Assembly: GCF_963576615.1 (NCBI RefSeq)
Contig: NC_088711.1
Coordinates: 57,082,248 to 57,146,247, forward strand
From: Watersipora subatra
Lineage: Eukaryota > Bryozoa > Gymnolaemata > Cheilostomatida > Watersiporidae
Length of the DNA stretch: 64,000 bases
Reading direction: 5' to 3'
Shown piece by piece: positions 24,601 to 39,600 of this stretch; position 1 is the first letter of the stretch; each line of letters opens with the position of its first letter. Made by a program: the position numbers and the translations under genes. The notes below the pieces were generated by a model, which had not been told where the DNA came from, did no database searches, and saw only the letters and a program-made list of their open reading frames with translations.

Positions 24601-27600
24601 ATTCCACTTCCCTGATCAGATCAAAACTTCACAGGCTCATCATATTTAGTCATGTTTAGTTCAGCATGATATTAGTCTTTTACCTAGCTAGGGTCTGGCT
24701 CTTTGGGTGGGTGGGCTATTTGCCCACCCACCCAAAGATCCTTTCTTCTCTTTCTCTTCTTGGGAGAAGAGGGAAGGCGAAAAGAGAGAAGGGGGGATAG
24801 GAGAGGGGGTGGCAAATAAAGCCCTGATGGCTTATGATTTGTGTGCAACATTTCATAACTTTTATAGTTTTAATCTATGGTGGTTATCAGATATTATCAC
24901 AGAATCGCTTTGGTTCACTGGATTATGTGTCCAAGAAAGTTTTTATGTGAAAATAAATGTGATTTTGTCACCTTCTCCTCATTAGCTCCATTGTAAACAA
25001 CAGTGCAGTCAAGTGTTAGGTACAATACAATGACGTAACGCCATGCTATTTAAGTCTGACAAGGCAACCAATGGGAATAGCTATTATTGGCCAATCTAGG
25101 TTTATATATCTATGAGTTATGCATAATTCGATCAGATAGGTAAGTTTTAGGATATTGTCGAAAATTTTCAAAGACTTGGTAACATATTTAAATAGGTCAA
25201 TACGTGTTTTGTATCGTTATTATCACAGGTGTCCTTTAGTGGGATATTGCCGAGGCCGGGCCGTAGTCTGAACACAAAAAAAACAACAAAGGTGCACGTA
25301 GTTATGAGCAAAAACAAAAGTATCCATCCAAATATCTCACCAATCCGATGAGCAGCACACACAAAAACTAAACCAATCGACAGCACCACCCGTCATGTCA
25401 AAATATTCCAAGTTTCAAGTCATGCCTTGTACAACTCACCTTATGGTTTCTCAAAACTTGTCTCCAAGTCCATATTAATTTGAGACTGTCCGATTACTGT
25501 TTTCTAAATGGTCGCTGCTAGTCTAGCCTAGCGTCCTGCTTCAACGCCTTGCTAACTATCGGGGAAACGTTCGGGAGCACTCAACGATGCCCCGATAGTT
25601 ACTGAGGTGTAGAAGCAGGACGCCAGGCTAGGCTAGCAGCGACCATTTAGAAAACAGTAATCAGACAGTCTCAAATTAATAGGGGTTTGGAGACAATTTT
25701 TGAGAAACCATAAGGTGAGTTGTACAGGGCATGACTTGAAACTTGGAATATTTTGACATGATGGGTGGTGCTGGCGATTGGTCTGTGTGTGTGCTGCTCA
25801 TCGGATTGGTGGGATATTTAGATGGATACTTTTGTTTTTGCTCATAACTACGTAGACCTATGTTGTTTTTTTGTGTGTGTAGACTACAGCCCGGCTTCGG
25901 CAATATCCCACTGAAGGACACCTGTGGTTATTATACTTAAACGACTCCATAGAAAAATAGTTAAATTTGTTGATGAGATTTCGGTACAAGGGTTTGCGTT
26001 TGGCCATTCGCGGATACTTTTCAGGAGTTGTGTGCACATATGCATTCATCATAAAGCTCTCAAACACTCGCTTCGCTCGTGTTTGGTCAAGGGAATATTG
26101 TATATAACTTAGCAGTAGTATTGTTTGTATTGTGTCTTGTACTTTGCTAGTCTGGGAGTTTGGCAGGTCTGATGTCTACAAGCCCAGAAGGTTGGCAGGC
26201 TTTATACTCTGCTAGCTAATTAGCGTGGCAGGTTTGAGGTTTGCCGGCCTAGGAGACTAATATTTTATCTCCTTCAGCCTAGTAACATATGTACCTAACT
26301 ATGACTTACTTTTTGGAGAAATACATACGGACAGGAAATGTTTGAAAGAATAACTATGAAAGCAATTGTGAAACAATATTTGATAGAATTTTTTGAGTAC
26401 CCAGCAATTTTGGCTGGCACATCTTTCAACTCCCAACTCCAAGCTTGTTATTTGCTATTGCAAAGAAGCGTGTATTTTGATATATGTATATACTGTATAT
26501 AGTGTATATAATTTATATACTGTATATACTATGCATTGGGAACTGCGATATTGTTTTTGAAAATAAACCAGACGAAAATCTTTCAATATCGTCATCTGTT
26601 ATTGCACTTCCTGTATGTTATACTTGGGCTTGTTTTTATAGCATGTTTGTGGGCTTTGATAACATACTTAAAATACATGTTTACTTTTTTTGGTATGAGA
26701 AACATTAAGGACTCAAAGGACTCTGTGGAAAGTTGCATTATGGTTTGTTTCATATATGTAAAGCTGTGAATGTTGACCTCCATTTTGATATTGGCCACTA
26801 TTGGCCACTATTCAGAACAGCTGCCTCTAGCATCCTTTTTACTCTGACTACTGATGAACGCTGTCACAAATGAAGTTGAGCAGCTACAATAATAAAAGGC
26901 TGGTTATTGATTTTAACTTGAGAGAAGGCATACATATGAAATGGCACTTCAGTAACTTAATTTGGTTAAGCGTGTGCTAGCAACTCAATCCATATCATGG
27001 AAATTAGGTAATTTAGCCAGGAGCTCTTTTATGTACAGTTAGTGGAACTTGTTTCTCTCAAGCTACTGTACCTTCCTAGTGCCTAACTTCATCGAACCGG
27101 CCTCCATAGCACCTAATCTCTCTGAACCTGCCTCTATAGTACCTAACCTTTCTGAACCTGCCTCCATAGTACCTAACCTTTCTGAACCTGCCTCCATTGT
27201 ATCTAACCTTTCTGAACCTGCCTCCATAGTACCTAACCTCTCTGAACCTGCCTCCATAGTACCTAACCTTTCTGAACCTGCCTCCATTGTATCTAACCTT
27301 TCTGAACCTGCCTCCATAGTACCTAACCTCTCTTAACATGCCTCCATAGTACCTAACCTCTCTTAACTTGCCTCCATAGTACCTAACCTCTCTTCACATG
27401 CCTCCATAGTACCTAACCTCTCTTACCATGCCTCCATAGTACCTAACCTCTCTTACCATGCCTCCATAGTACCTAACCTCTCTTCACATACCTCCATAGT
27501 ACCTAACCTCTCTGAACATGCCTCCATAGTACCTAACCTCTCTTAACATGCCTCCATAGTACCTAACCTCTCTGAACCTGCCTCCATAGTACCTAACCTT

Positions 27601-30600
27601 TCTGAACCTGCCTCCATTGTATCTAACCTTTCTGAACCTGCCTCCATAGTACCTAACCTCTCTTAACATGCCTCCATAGTACCTAACCTCTCTTAACTTG
27701 CCTCCATAGTACCTAACCTCTCTTCACATGCCTCCATAGTACCTAACCTCTCTTACCATGCCTCCATAGTACCTAACCTCTCTTACCATGCCTCCATAGT
27801 ACCTAACCTCTCTTCACATACCTCCATAGTACCTAACCTCTCTTAACATGCCTCTATAGTACCTAACCTCTCTTACCATGTCTCCATAGTACCTAACCTC
27901 TCTTACCATGCCTCCATAGTACCTAACCTTTCTTACCATACCTCCATAGTACCTAACCTCTCTGAACATGCCTCCATAGTACCTAACCTCTCTTACCATA
28001 CCTCCATAGTACCTAACTTCTCTGAACATGCCTCCATAGTACCTAACCTCTCTTACCATACCTCCATAGTACCTAACCTCTCTTAACATGCCTCCATAGT
28101 ACCTAACCTCTCTGAACATGCCTCCATAGTACCTAACCTCTCTTAACATGCCTCCATAGTACCTAACCTCTCTTACCATACCTCCATAGTACCTAACCTC
28201 TCTGAACATGCCTCCATAGTACCTAACCTCTCTTAACATGCCTCCATAGTACCTAACCTCTCTTACCATACCTCCATAGTACCTAACCTCTCTGAACATG
28301 CCTCCATAGTACCTAACCTCTCTTAACATGCCTCCATAGTACCTAACCTCTCTTACCATGCCTCCATAGTACCTAACCTCTCTTACCATGCCTCCATAGT
28401 ACCTAACCTCTCTTCACATACCTCCATAGTACCTAACCTCTCTTAACATGCCTCTATAGTACCTAACCTCTCTTACCATGTCTCCATAGTACCTAACCTC
28501 TCTTACCATGCCTCCATAGTACCTAACCTTTCTTACCATACCTCCATAGTACCTAACCTCTCTGAACATGCCTCCATAGTACCTAACCTCTCTTACCATA
28601 CCTCCATAGTACCTAACTTCTCTGAACATGCCTCCATAGTACCTAACCTCTCTTACCATACCTCCATAGTACCTAACCTCTCTTAACATGCCTCCATAGT
28701 ACCTAACCTCTCTGAACATGCCTCCATAGTACCTAACCTCTCTTAACATGCCTCCATAGTACCTAACCTCTCTTACCATACCTCCATAGTACCTAACCTC
28801 TCTGAACATGCCTCCATAGTACCTAACCTCTCTTAACATGCCTCCATAGTACCTAACCTCTCTTACCATACCTCCATAGTACCTAACCTCTCTTAACATG
28901 CCTCCATAGTACCTAACCTCTCTGAACATGCCTCCATAGTACCTAACCTCTCTTAACATGCCTCCATAGTACCTAACCTCTCTTACCATACCTCCATAGT
29001 ACCTAACCTCTCTTAACATGCCTCCATAGTACCTAACCTCTCTTAACATGCCTCCATAGTACCTAACCTCTCTGAACATGCCTCCATAGTACCTAACCTC
29101 TCTTAACATGCCTCCATAGTACCTAACCTCTCTTACCATACCTCCATAGTACCTAACCTCTTTTAACATGCCTCCATAGTACCTAACCTCTCTTACCATA
29201 CCTCCATAGTACCTATCCTCTCTTAACATGCCTCCATAGTACCTAACCTCTCTTAACATGCCTCCATAGTACCTAACCTCTCTTACCATGCCTCCATAGT
29301 ACCTAACCTCTCTTAACATGCCTCCATAGTACCTAACCTCTCTTACCATGCCTCCATAGTACCTAACCTCTCTTACCATGCCTCCATAGTACCTAACCTC
29401 TCTTAACATGCCTCCATAGCACCTAACCTCTCTTAACATGCCTCCATAGTACCTAACCTCTCTTACCATGCCTCCATAGTACCTAACCTCTCTTAACATG
29501 CCTCCATAGTACCTAACCTCTCTTACCATGCCTCCATAGTACCTAACCTCTCTTACCATGCCTCCATAGTACCTAACCTCTCTTACCATGCCTCCATAGT
29601 ACCTAACCTCTCTTAACATGCCTCCATAGTACCTAACCTCTCTTAACATGCCTCCATAGTACCTAACCTCTCTGAACATGCCTCCATAGTACCTAACCTC
29701 TCTTAACATGCCTCCATAGTACCTAACCTCTCTTAACATGCCTCCATAGTACCTAACCTCTCTTAACATGCCTCCATAGTACCTAACCTCTCTGAACATG
29801 CCTCCATAGTACCTAACCTCTCTTAACATGCCTCCATAGTACCTAACCTCTCTTACCATACCTCCATAGTACCTAACCTCTCTTAACATGCCTCCATAGT
29901 ACCTAACCTCTCTTACCATACCTCCATAGTACCTATCCTCTCTTAACATGCCTCCATAGTACCTAACCTCTCTTAACATGCCTCCATAGTACCTAACCTC
30001 TCTTACCATGCCTCCATAGTACCTAACCTCTCTTAACATGCCTCCATAGTACCTAACCTCTCTTAACATGCCTCCATAGTACCGAAGTTCTTACATGACT
30101 TGTACAGCTACATACATGTAGTTAGGTGTGGAAGTTCAACAAGAATCTACTCAAGTGATTACAACTGGACGGAGGGTATAATTGGAACTGCTTATTTCTG
30201 TATAAAATCCCACAGTCCAAATTCACTCTTCAGTAAGCTCGTGACGTACTACTCTGTTAGTCCATTTGCTGGCTTGTCATTATTTGCCTTGGCAGCCAAC
30301 CTGCTTGTTTTTGTTGATGCATTCTGCATTCGCTCAAGCAGGCAATGAATTAAATATATGTTATTATATTACACATTATTACATATTATATTACTATAAC
30401 AATAGCTTTACTCCCGAGGGATCCTACCTCTGTTGGTATTTGCGCCGCTCATCAGGGACGGCATCACGTAGACCACTGTGACTTGCTTATTCTTCTTTAG
30501 TGGAAACACAGCTTCTATTCTCAAATCTAGGTCTGTAGGCTTTTCCGTGTCGTTAATTCACTTCATCTGTCGTTGACTTCGTTTCGTAAGTTGTCTTGAC

Positions 30601-33600
30601 TTTTTCTGGCTGTATGAATTGCAGTATTGTCTACCTCTTTAATTAAACTGGTGTCAGTGCTAGGAATTTGAGCTGCTATCACGATGCTGCAACTGACTGC
30701 CGTGATAAATTCCTTTTGACAAAGTGAGTCCTTATTTACTTCATCAGCAGCCAAACCCTGTATCTAATTCATTGATGCGTGTCTCGTGCAAGGTAGTTGG
30801 TAGTGTGATAGCAGCTAAAGCATGACTGACATAGCTGATATTTTTCGTGCTCCTTTGGCTGTTTGAGCTGTGAGGTAGCAAGCATTAGAGGACAGTGGTT
30901 CCTTGTATGGTTCAATGTCGGTTTTTGAATGTCTCGGATCTCAAACTAAATATTTAAGGTTTTTTACTTCGAATGTTAAACAAAAATTTGAAACTCAAAA
31001 CACTTTTGAGAAAAGCCGATTGCTTGTGTAAATGTTTGCGATTTACAGGCATTTGCACTAGTTGCATTTGTATCTGGTATGGTGCAAGGAAATTATGTAA
31101 CGAGCTGCATGCATTATGCTACTGTTCGCTGCAGATCTGTTCATGGTCTGCCTGATTGGCTTAGTGCTTCTCTGGTTATTGTCACATCATGGGTGTGTGT
31201 TTGGATACGATTGGGCTCTTGGGGCAGGTTTTGTTGACCAATGGGAAGTGACAATCTGGTGTACTGACACATTTTAAGCTCCTGCCGCCTTGAACCATGC
31301 GCTCAGAGTGCTCAATCAGTTTTGACTATTCAGTTAGGCTGCAAGCATTTTGCTGTCTATTAAAAGTGTATTCGATTAAATATTTTAGCTTATAGGGCGA
31401 TCCATTTTATGGTCATTTTGAGAGTCAAGATTTAATAGTAAAGGAGGCAAAGGTTAGTAGTGCGTATGTCTCTTTACATTTTATTATCATTTAAATACAT
31501 ACACTTGTTTACATTTTTGCTTGTTTTGCATGTTATTTGGAAAGTTTTACGTGTGTGATTTTACATTAGTGTGATTTTTGCTATGTAATTTTAGACCTCA
31601 CGATGACGTTGGTGTGGCGTTAGTGTCAGTAAAATTGTGAAATGAAGTACCACACACTCATCAGTAAAGATCTAAGCCTTCCTAATTGTGAACAGTTGAA
31701 CAGTTATTTAAAGTCTAGCAAATACCAAATCGCTAGACTTGGCTACTGACTAGCACTCTCATTCTCTTTCGTTGTCATCAGCATTCAAGTGTTGGCTCGT
31801 CATTAATATGTTAATGTTTTTGATGTTACAATTAGTATAGGTAAGAATGTGTTTTAATGGGTTCTTTTTTAAACAATTGTTAATGAAATATTTCTAGTGA
31901 AATATATTGCACAAACTACTTCTACACTCTTTTATCTTGCTGAAAAACTTTAGGAAACGAGGCTGTGATGTGAATTACAATATACATGACTGCAGACGCG
32001 ACTGCAGACGCGACTACAGACGCGACTACAGACGCGACTACAGACGCGACTACAGACGCGACTACAGACGCGACTACAGACGCGACTACAGACATGGCAA
32101 TACAGACTAGCCTACTCTTTTAATAGAAAATTTATTAAAATGTTGGTGTATTTATATTATCTGCTTTCAAAATATACAGTTCATGGTTTAAAATAATGTG
32201 AAAATACACTTTAAATGTTTTTTCTCTAACTTTGGAACGTATCAAAATTATCTACACTATTTGTAATGATAAAATCGTTTCCAAGTTTGAACAAATCATG
32301 CTTTGAACGGCCAACATTTATCAGCGTTTTTGAACACCGAAAATTTTTTTAGCTCGTTTAATGTTTTTGTTAAATTATTTTATCTGTTTAAAATTTTGTT
32401 TAGTTTGTACATTTCCAAGCACGTCACACTAAAAAAATCCATAACGATTTAGGAAGAATGAAATACTATCTTCATCAGAAATTTTACAAAAGGTTTTGTC
32501 ATAACAAAGCATACCATTTTGATGCAATAAAAACATTTGACCATGCACCAAAACACAATTCCTATTTGTAATAGTACATAACAAGCTTTAATTTAAACTT
32601 AACAGATCTGTCCTTCAAAATTACTATTGTAGCTATCTATGAAGTTTTATCTTACAGCTGCATCTATTATAGTTGTTCTATTGTCTGCATATAAGATTTT
32701 CTGTCAGCAAATTTGATTTTGTTCTGACATTATTTTGAAAATACTATATGGGCTTATATCTTATGGCTCTCTATATTTTCTCACAGATGTTTGTTTGAAA
32801 CCAGCATTTGTGCGTCAAAATAAGTCAAAATAAGTTGATAACATTAAAACAAAAATGTAAACACATTTAGTAAAAGTTGAATACTTCTGTTTGATATATA
32901 CATCTTTGTTGTTACATCTCTGAAATGATTGTTACATCTCTGAAATGCTCGCTGTCTGAAATCATTTGATGGGAAAAGGTTGTTTTGTAGCCTAAGTTCC
33001 GGTGAGCGAAATGAGACCAATTAGTTTCTTAGCTGGTATTGATATTTTCTCATAACCAGCTTTTTCATTTGATGTTTACTTTATCAACTCTCAGCGCTTC
33101 ATTTTGATTGATTGATGCTTGTTAGTTGCCCATGCGATACTAGCTAAAGCATGACTGACGCTGCTATGGCTAACATTTAATCTGCAGCCTATAAAATTGA
33201 CTTCGTGCACATTGCGATCAGCTAGGCAGTAGGGTGTGTTATTGTCATTAGTCGTATCAGACACTATTTAGGGAACTGATGATTTATTTGCTGTAGAAGC
33301 TCATTTCTAGTCACCACCGACTCCGCTAGTCAATCCTGTTAATGTTGTTAGTTTTCTCTGACTAGCAGGTTAGAATTACTGTACATGTACCTTGTAGGTG
33401 AAGTTTACGGGGTATTACACAAAGACAAAGAAGCATTTTTGTGGGGTAAGTCTTAGCTTCATTTATTCATTTATTTATTCATTTTCTTTTCCTGAGCTGG
33501 AGCTCCGCTACATTGAGAGTCATGCTTGATTTTACTGCTGCACACAATTACTAGAGACACAATTACTAGATTTCCATGCTTTGAATAGATGCAGTGTTTC

Positions 33601-36600
33601 TTCCACTCCGAATCATAAAAATGGAACAGTCCGAATGTATTTGATGCCATTTTGCTTCGCAAATTTTGTGTGAAGGTATTTACAGTGAGACTACTGTCCG
33701 ACCTCGCAGAAACTGCGAACACACTCACTGCGAATCTATTCGAGTCAATAATACCCAGTTAAGCTCTCCCGATGGAGGTAAAAAAATTCCGCGCATTTCA
33801 TCACACTACCAGGCGGGTATATTATAACTACTATTGCCAACGATGGTTGCTCATACGATGAGATGATGAGATAACTAACTTCCTGTTTATTTATTTTACT
33901 TCCGAATTCATTAAATAACTGAAACTACCGATTGTACAGATTCCTGCTGCACTGGTGCCGACCTCCTCCTAGACTTAACTCTTCTAGCGTAGAAAATTTT
34001 TTTTACTAAAAGCGATTGTTGTTCATGCGACCTTTGAAGTAATGACTGTATAGCAAGTGGTAAATTATGTTGCTGTTTTGTAATATAGAGAAATATTAAT
34101 ATTATTAATAAAGAAAATTCTGATGTGGTATCCTGGCTGAGTTAGTGCAACAAACTTACAAAGCGTGAATTGAAAAATGACTGATTCGAAAGCGAGTCTA
34201 CTTTAACAAGTTCTGTTTTTAAGAGTACATTGCTAGTTTTGGAAAGATCGATAAAGTTCAACTCTGAATCGTTGAAACGGCAACGTGCGAATTTGTCTGC
34301 AGAGTTCAACTCCGCATACATTTCAAGCGTGGAAACCCAGTGAATATCAACTAATTTACATTTGCATCTTTTCAGCTATTACTTAATAGCTGTTTGAAGA
34401 TTGTTACAGCTTTCACTAATACTTTGGAGTAGTATGACTAGCTTGTAGGTATCTAGCTACATGGTTAGTACCGGCAGGAAATTGTATAATCCAAGTAATT
34501 TTTACATCATGGAAACAGGTCAGTTAAGTCGTTGTACATCATTGAGTTAGGTTAATATCTGTCACAAGAATAGATTTTTTATGGAGTATTTCTCTAGCAA
34601 TTGTCTTGTTAGCGAAAGATACTCAACTATACTTGACACTTGGTAGAATTTAAATAGACCAAACACGTCTAACAGATATTACTCTTGCTGTTACCGTAAC
34701 CTTATCATATTACAGATATGTCCAATAAGAAGGCCAGCAGACCATTTTGACCCTGGTTCTTTCCAAACCCACATCTCTTCTACGGAACATACTAGAAATG
34801 TGCAGGTACGTTTAGTAGTCTTTAATATTGCAAAACTCTGCATAAACAAAGACGTGTTTTTGGAGTGACTAAAGAGGAACTGTTTTTGCAAAAGCTATTT
34901 GCTTTGATTATTGGCGTAATCTGCATAAATCAACAGCAGATATCTGTTTCATACACTTTGTGTGCATCTATTGAAAGCTCTTATTTTAATGAATATATAG
35001 ATTCTTATGAGAAGATGACTATCTGGCGTTCTCTCAATATGCTCGGGTGTGCTGCAGGCAAGATTTTCACATCACTTTTGTTAGTTAAGGACTGAATAAC
35101 CTTTCAACTAGTCCTAGCCAGCTCCTATAAGTATCTCGATTTTTATAATACTTGAGGTGGATTCGATATAAGAATTCATATATGTTGATTCTTGATGCAA
35201 AGAGTTATAAGATTTGCAAAACATAAAAACAGATTCTCCATTTGGGATGGCAGACAGCCATAGAGCACGTTGATTGAATGATGATATGAGATGTTGGCAC
35301 ATATTGTGAATCATGCCAACCATATACCACTCTTGGATGTTTAGACAAGACATTTTTGTACCTCAAATGAGCTTTGGCAACCCGAGGCTTGACCTCTATC
35401 AGTCAGCAAGACGGACCAAGGCTAGAATGTCTTGTGGTGCATTGAGTATAAACTGACTGGTTCTTGTAGGTTATAAAGCAACTATACGACAGATCTGTTC
35501 GTGGCTGTATTTATATGTGTGCCAAGGATTGTATTATTAACCACGAGCTTTTATCTCAAAAGCCGCTTTCGCATCCTGCTGTCAGCTTAGCCAGCTCTCG
35601 CAGCATTAGTGAGACCTCCAAGTCATCTATTGCTTCGCAAGGTTAGTCTCATCAAAAGTATATCTTTAGCTGAAATTTCATGGAATTGATGGCTCCCGAT
35701 TGCCATTTCTGTAAACGATGATGATGTTATAAGAATGAATTTGAGAATCTGAAGGCCAAAACTAATATCACTAACTGTAATATCACTAATACCACTAATA
35801 GCGCAACTGAAGCTTGTATTTGATTGTACCATGTATTGGTAGTGATTTAAATACAGGCGCAACTGAAGCTTGTATTTGATTGTACCATGTATTGGTAGTG
35901 ATTTAAATACAGGCGCAACTGAAGCTTGTATTTGATTGTACCATGTATTGGTAGTGATTAAATACTCTATTTTCTCACAAATGATTCGGTTGTGAGTCAT
36001 TACGCCACAACCAGTGGAATTACACAACCGTGAGACAGGAAGTAGCCAGAAAGACTTTGTTTTTTTTAATGTAGTTTTGGCGACATTGACAAACTCGCTT
36101 AGGAAGGCTTTATATCAGATATAGTGTGGCCACAATTTTAGAATACTGTCCCTACTTGTCTCTCTACTTGGCTGCACAACACCCTATATTTAGCCACCTT
36201 TCATAATATCACTTAACCACAAAAGTTTGTTCATGGAAACTACTGTTTCCTGTCATAGGCAATAAAGAGGTTACACTCAAATCATTAGACCATTTATACA
36301 AAGCACTGATTTAAAGACGCAGTCACTTGTTCCATCATTCTGGTTCTCGAGTGATATGATTGGCTGACTTTGTTACTTGCAGATGCCTGCAACGAATAAG
36401 GCTGTCATGTTTGTCTCCTTTAAACGTTATTATAGTTTACAATCTGCTCACATGTCAATGAGACCTGGCTATGTTAAAATCACCATAAAGAAAGCATTGC
36501 AGAGGCTGATTATTCGGTGTAATGATCCTGGCAGATGGGTTAGCTGGTGCTTATAGTTAGGGTTTAATCATGAATAATCGGAATAATTTAATCAGCTGTC

Positions 36601-39600
36601 AATCCATCAACCCTTAGTCTGTTCTACCAGTTTTCTTGTTTTAGGATGATAATCTTTGCCAACTCCCGTTCCATTCAAGCTTATCTTTTGTGCCTCTTTA
36701 AACTTATCCTGTGGTAATGTGTAAAATTATATTTACTAGCACTTGGTAAATTACAGCGCTTTGGTAAATTTTAACAATGTGCATGTTGCAGGGACTTGAT
36801 AAAAATAATGATGTATATATAATAGAGATTTGGTAAATCTAATAATGTACATATTATAGAGCTTTGGTGAATACGTGCACTATAACATATATATTATAGA
36901 GATTTGGTAAAATTTTAATAATGTACATATTATAGATAATTGGTATTTATATTGAAGCGCATAATATAGAGATGTGGTACTTTTAGAGGAGCGTATCCTT
37001 TCGTTTAGGCACCGACAGCATGACTACCAGCTGCAGCAAGTTGTCAGCTGGTAGTCAAGTTGTTATGTCAGTTAAAAGTTTAGCCTTGTCAACCTACATT
37101 GCGCAAATGTTCATACCCTAGGACACTTTGGTATTCGCCTCATCTAACTTTCGCGTTTTCGCAGAGTCATCCTCTCGCGAAAATTTCATGAGCGAAACTA
37201 AACTATCATAACGAACAAGCGAAAACGCGGAATTAAATAGCATTTTTCATTGATAGTCCAAGAAACAAATGGCAGCAAGCGATCAAATTGCATTATCGAT
37301 CTCGTCCACACAATTCTACCTGCGGTTCACAATTACAAACTAGTCCCAGATGGAAAAAAATTTTCTTACCGGTGAACCGAACCTGAAGAATCTAATTATG
37401 TTTGTTCCACTGCATTTATTTTCACATCACTATATTTTCGCACTCATCAGAGCTGCGAAATTAAATTGCATCGAAATTTTACTCTGTATGCTACTCACGA
37501 AACTAAATACTAGTGAAATATAAGTGTCCTAGGGTATTCACATACCTCCTGATAGACCTAAGGTTTGCAATTGATAGGTCTTGTTTTAGTAGAGGCTAGT
37601 TTATCATCGTATCATTCGCAACTGTTATTCCTCATAGCACTATCGGTGGCTTGTTGGTATAGTTGACATTTTAAATAGTTGATATTAGGAACTTAGAAAA
37701 GAAAGTGATATGTAAATAAGCACTGATATACTGTTATCATACTGCATAGCGGTACTTTTACAATCGTGATTACTACCCTGTTGTCATTTCTTTACTAAAT
37801 CTTTCTAAACATGTGGTTAACATTTCAACCTGCCCATTGGTTAGATAGGCATCAAATTTTTTAAATCATAGCTCTACAAAGCATCTGACTATACCTAATG
37901 AGTGTGTACATAGGTTTTTATTACTGTTTGCAAGCAAATGTCCACGCAAGCGATTATAAACATCTTAGTGGCCTTTTCAGTGTCTAAATCAAGCAAAACT
38001 GACCAGACGGGTTCATCAGATGCGGTTTCTGGACAAATAAAAGCTACAGCTCCGAGAAGATTGAGTCTGAACAGCGTCCAGGTTAATATATATATACTAG
38101 GTGAATGCCCGGCGTTGCACGGGTAATAAAAAAAGCTTTTCTCCAGAAGATTTATTTTTAATCAACATATACAACATCTATCATTCTAACTTTTAAATGA
38201 AGGTGTTTATTTCTGTGTACTGTGCTATTTCTGTGTAATTCATACTGTACCAGCTGCAGTGCCTACTACAGATCTATAATAGTGATTGCAAGCCTTGTTA
38301 GCTATATGAGTTTACGCATTTTTCTTCAGTTATAGGCATGCATTTTTCTTCTGGTATGGTTTTACTCAACGCTAGCTGCAGTGTTTAACATGAAGCCATG
38401 AAAGATTGGCATGTATTCCAAGTACATGTATGTGCCAAATTTATTTCATGGTATAGCCAGTTGGACAGTGTAGTGTATTGGATAAATGGATGTCTACAGA
38501 ACCGGAGGTTGCGAGTTCAAATCCAGTTTGCAGCGGGTATCTCATTCTTAGAACTTTATTGCTATAGCTGAACAAACAAGCGGACAAACATTGAGATTTA
38601 CAGTAGTGATACAAATTATGGAACCGCCTCTAATTCTCGTTACATAGCAATGAATTCTGAGTTGTGTTTGTTTTTTCTACAATCAAAATTTTACATAACT
38701 ATAAAAAGTTATATATCATTTGAATCGTCACAATGTTGGCTTTTTGATAAACTTTAATTAAAACCACATCGTATTTTCTATAAAAATATTATTAGAGGTT
38801 TACTGAAAGCTGTCAGAGAGTTACTGTACAGTTGTCATTTCTATTAAATAGTGTCTGACCAAAAGTCATAAAATAACATATTTCTTTTCTTTGAAATGGC
38901 TTTTATTGTGAATTAACTTAAAGACAAGCTTTATCGTAGGTAAAATACATTCTGGTTTAAACTTTTCACCAGGTTTCCTTCTTACATAATTGTTGCCAGA
39001 GTGATTTTGCACAGTAAATGTGCCCTCATCGCTGAATAATACTGCTCTCCAGTCTTCTGGTGACCAATTCACATGATCTTTTGCCCATTGTAGACGAGCC
39101 TTTTTTGCTGAGATGATAACAAAGGTTTTCTACGAGCTTTACAGCCTCGTAAGCCATGATCTCTCAATGATTTGCAAACAGTTGATGGTGCTAACTCTGT
39201 ACCTGTTGATTCTTTTAACTCACTGGCTAGCAGAGGACTGGTTAGATGTCTATCAACCAAAGAATGCCTCACTAGGCGTCTGGTCACTCGATCTGTTGCT
39301 AGCTTTTTCTTTCCCCTACCAGCCCTTTCTTCAACTTGACCAGTTTCCTTCCATCTGCAGATTGTTGTAAATACACCTTTCTTAGAGCAACCTACATCCC
39401 TTGCAATTTTCCTCTGCGATTTCCCTTGCTAATGAAGGTGAATTATTACAGCACGCTTTTCTTTCGTGAGATGTTGAGGCATGATGATGAAGTTATTAGA
39501 ATGACTTTTACTGAGAGCAGAAGGACTTTTCAATACTACTTGGGTTACGTTGCATAATGAACAACATCTCACTCAATGCAATTGTTGTCTTAGATGATTG

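Noticed and set aside
25676-26067. Proline-rich minus-strand frames
   Set aside because: Located within the palindromic element; the counterpart frame occurs in the other arm.
28414-30069. 551-codon open frame on the minus strand (and a 191-codon one at 27814-28389)
   Set aside because: It is the 30-bp minisatellite read in a stop-free frame (10-residue period). No splice or promoter context, and the same sequence is open only because 30 is divisible by 3.
38460-38535. tRNA gene
   Set aside because: Only A- and B-box-like segments are present; no acceptor stem or clean cloverleaf. Part of a repeated element.
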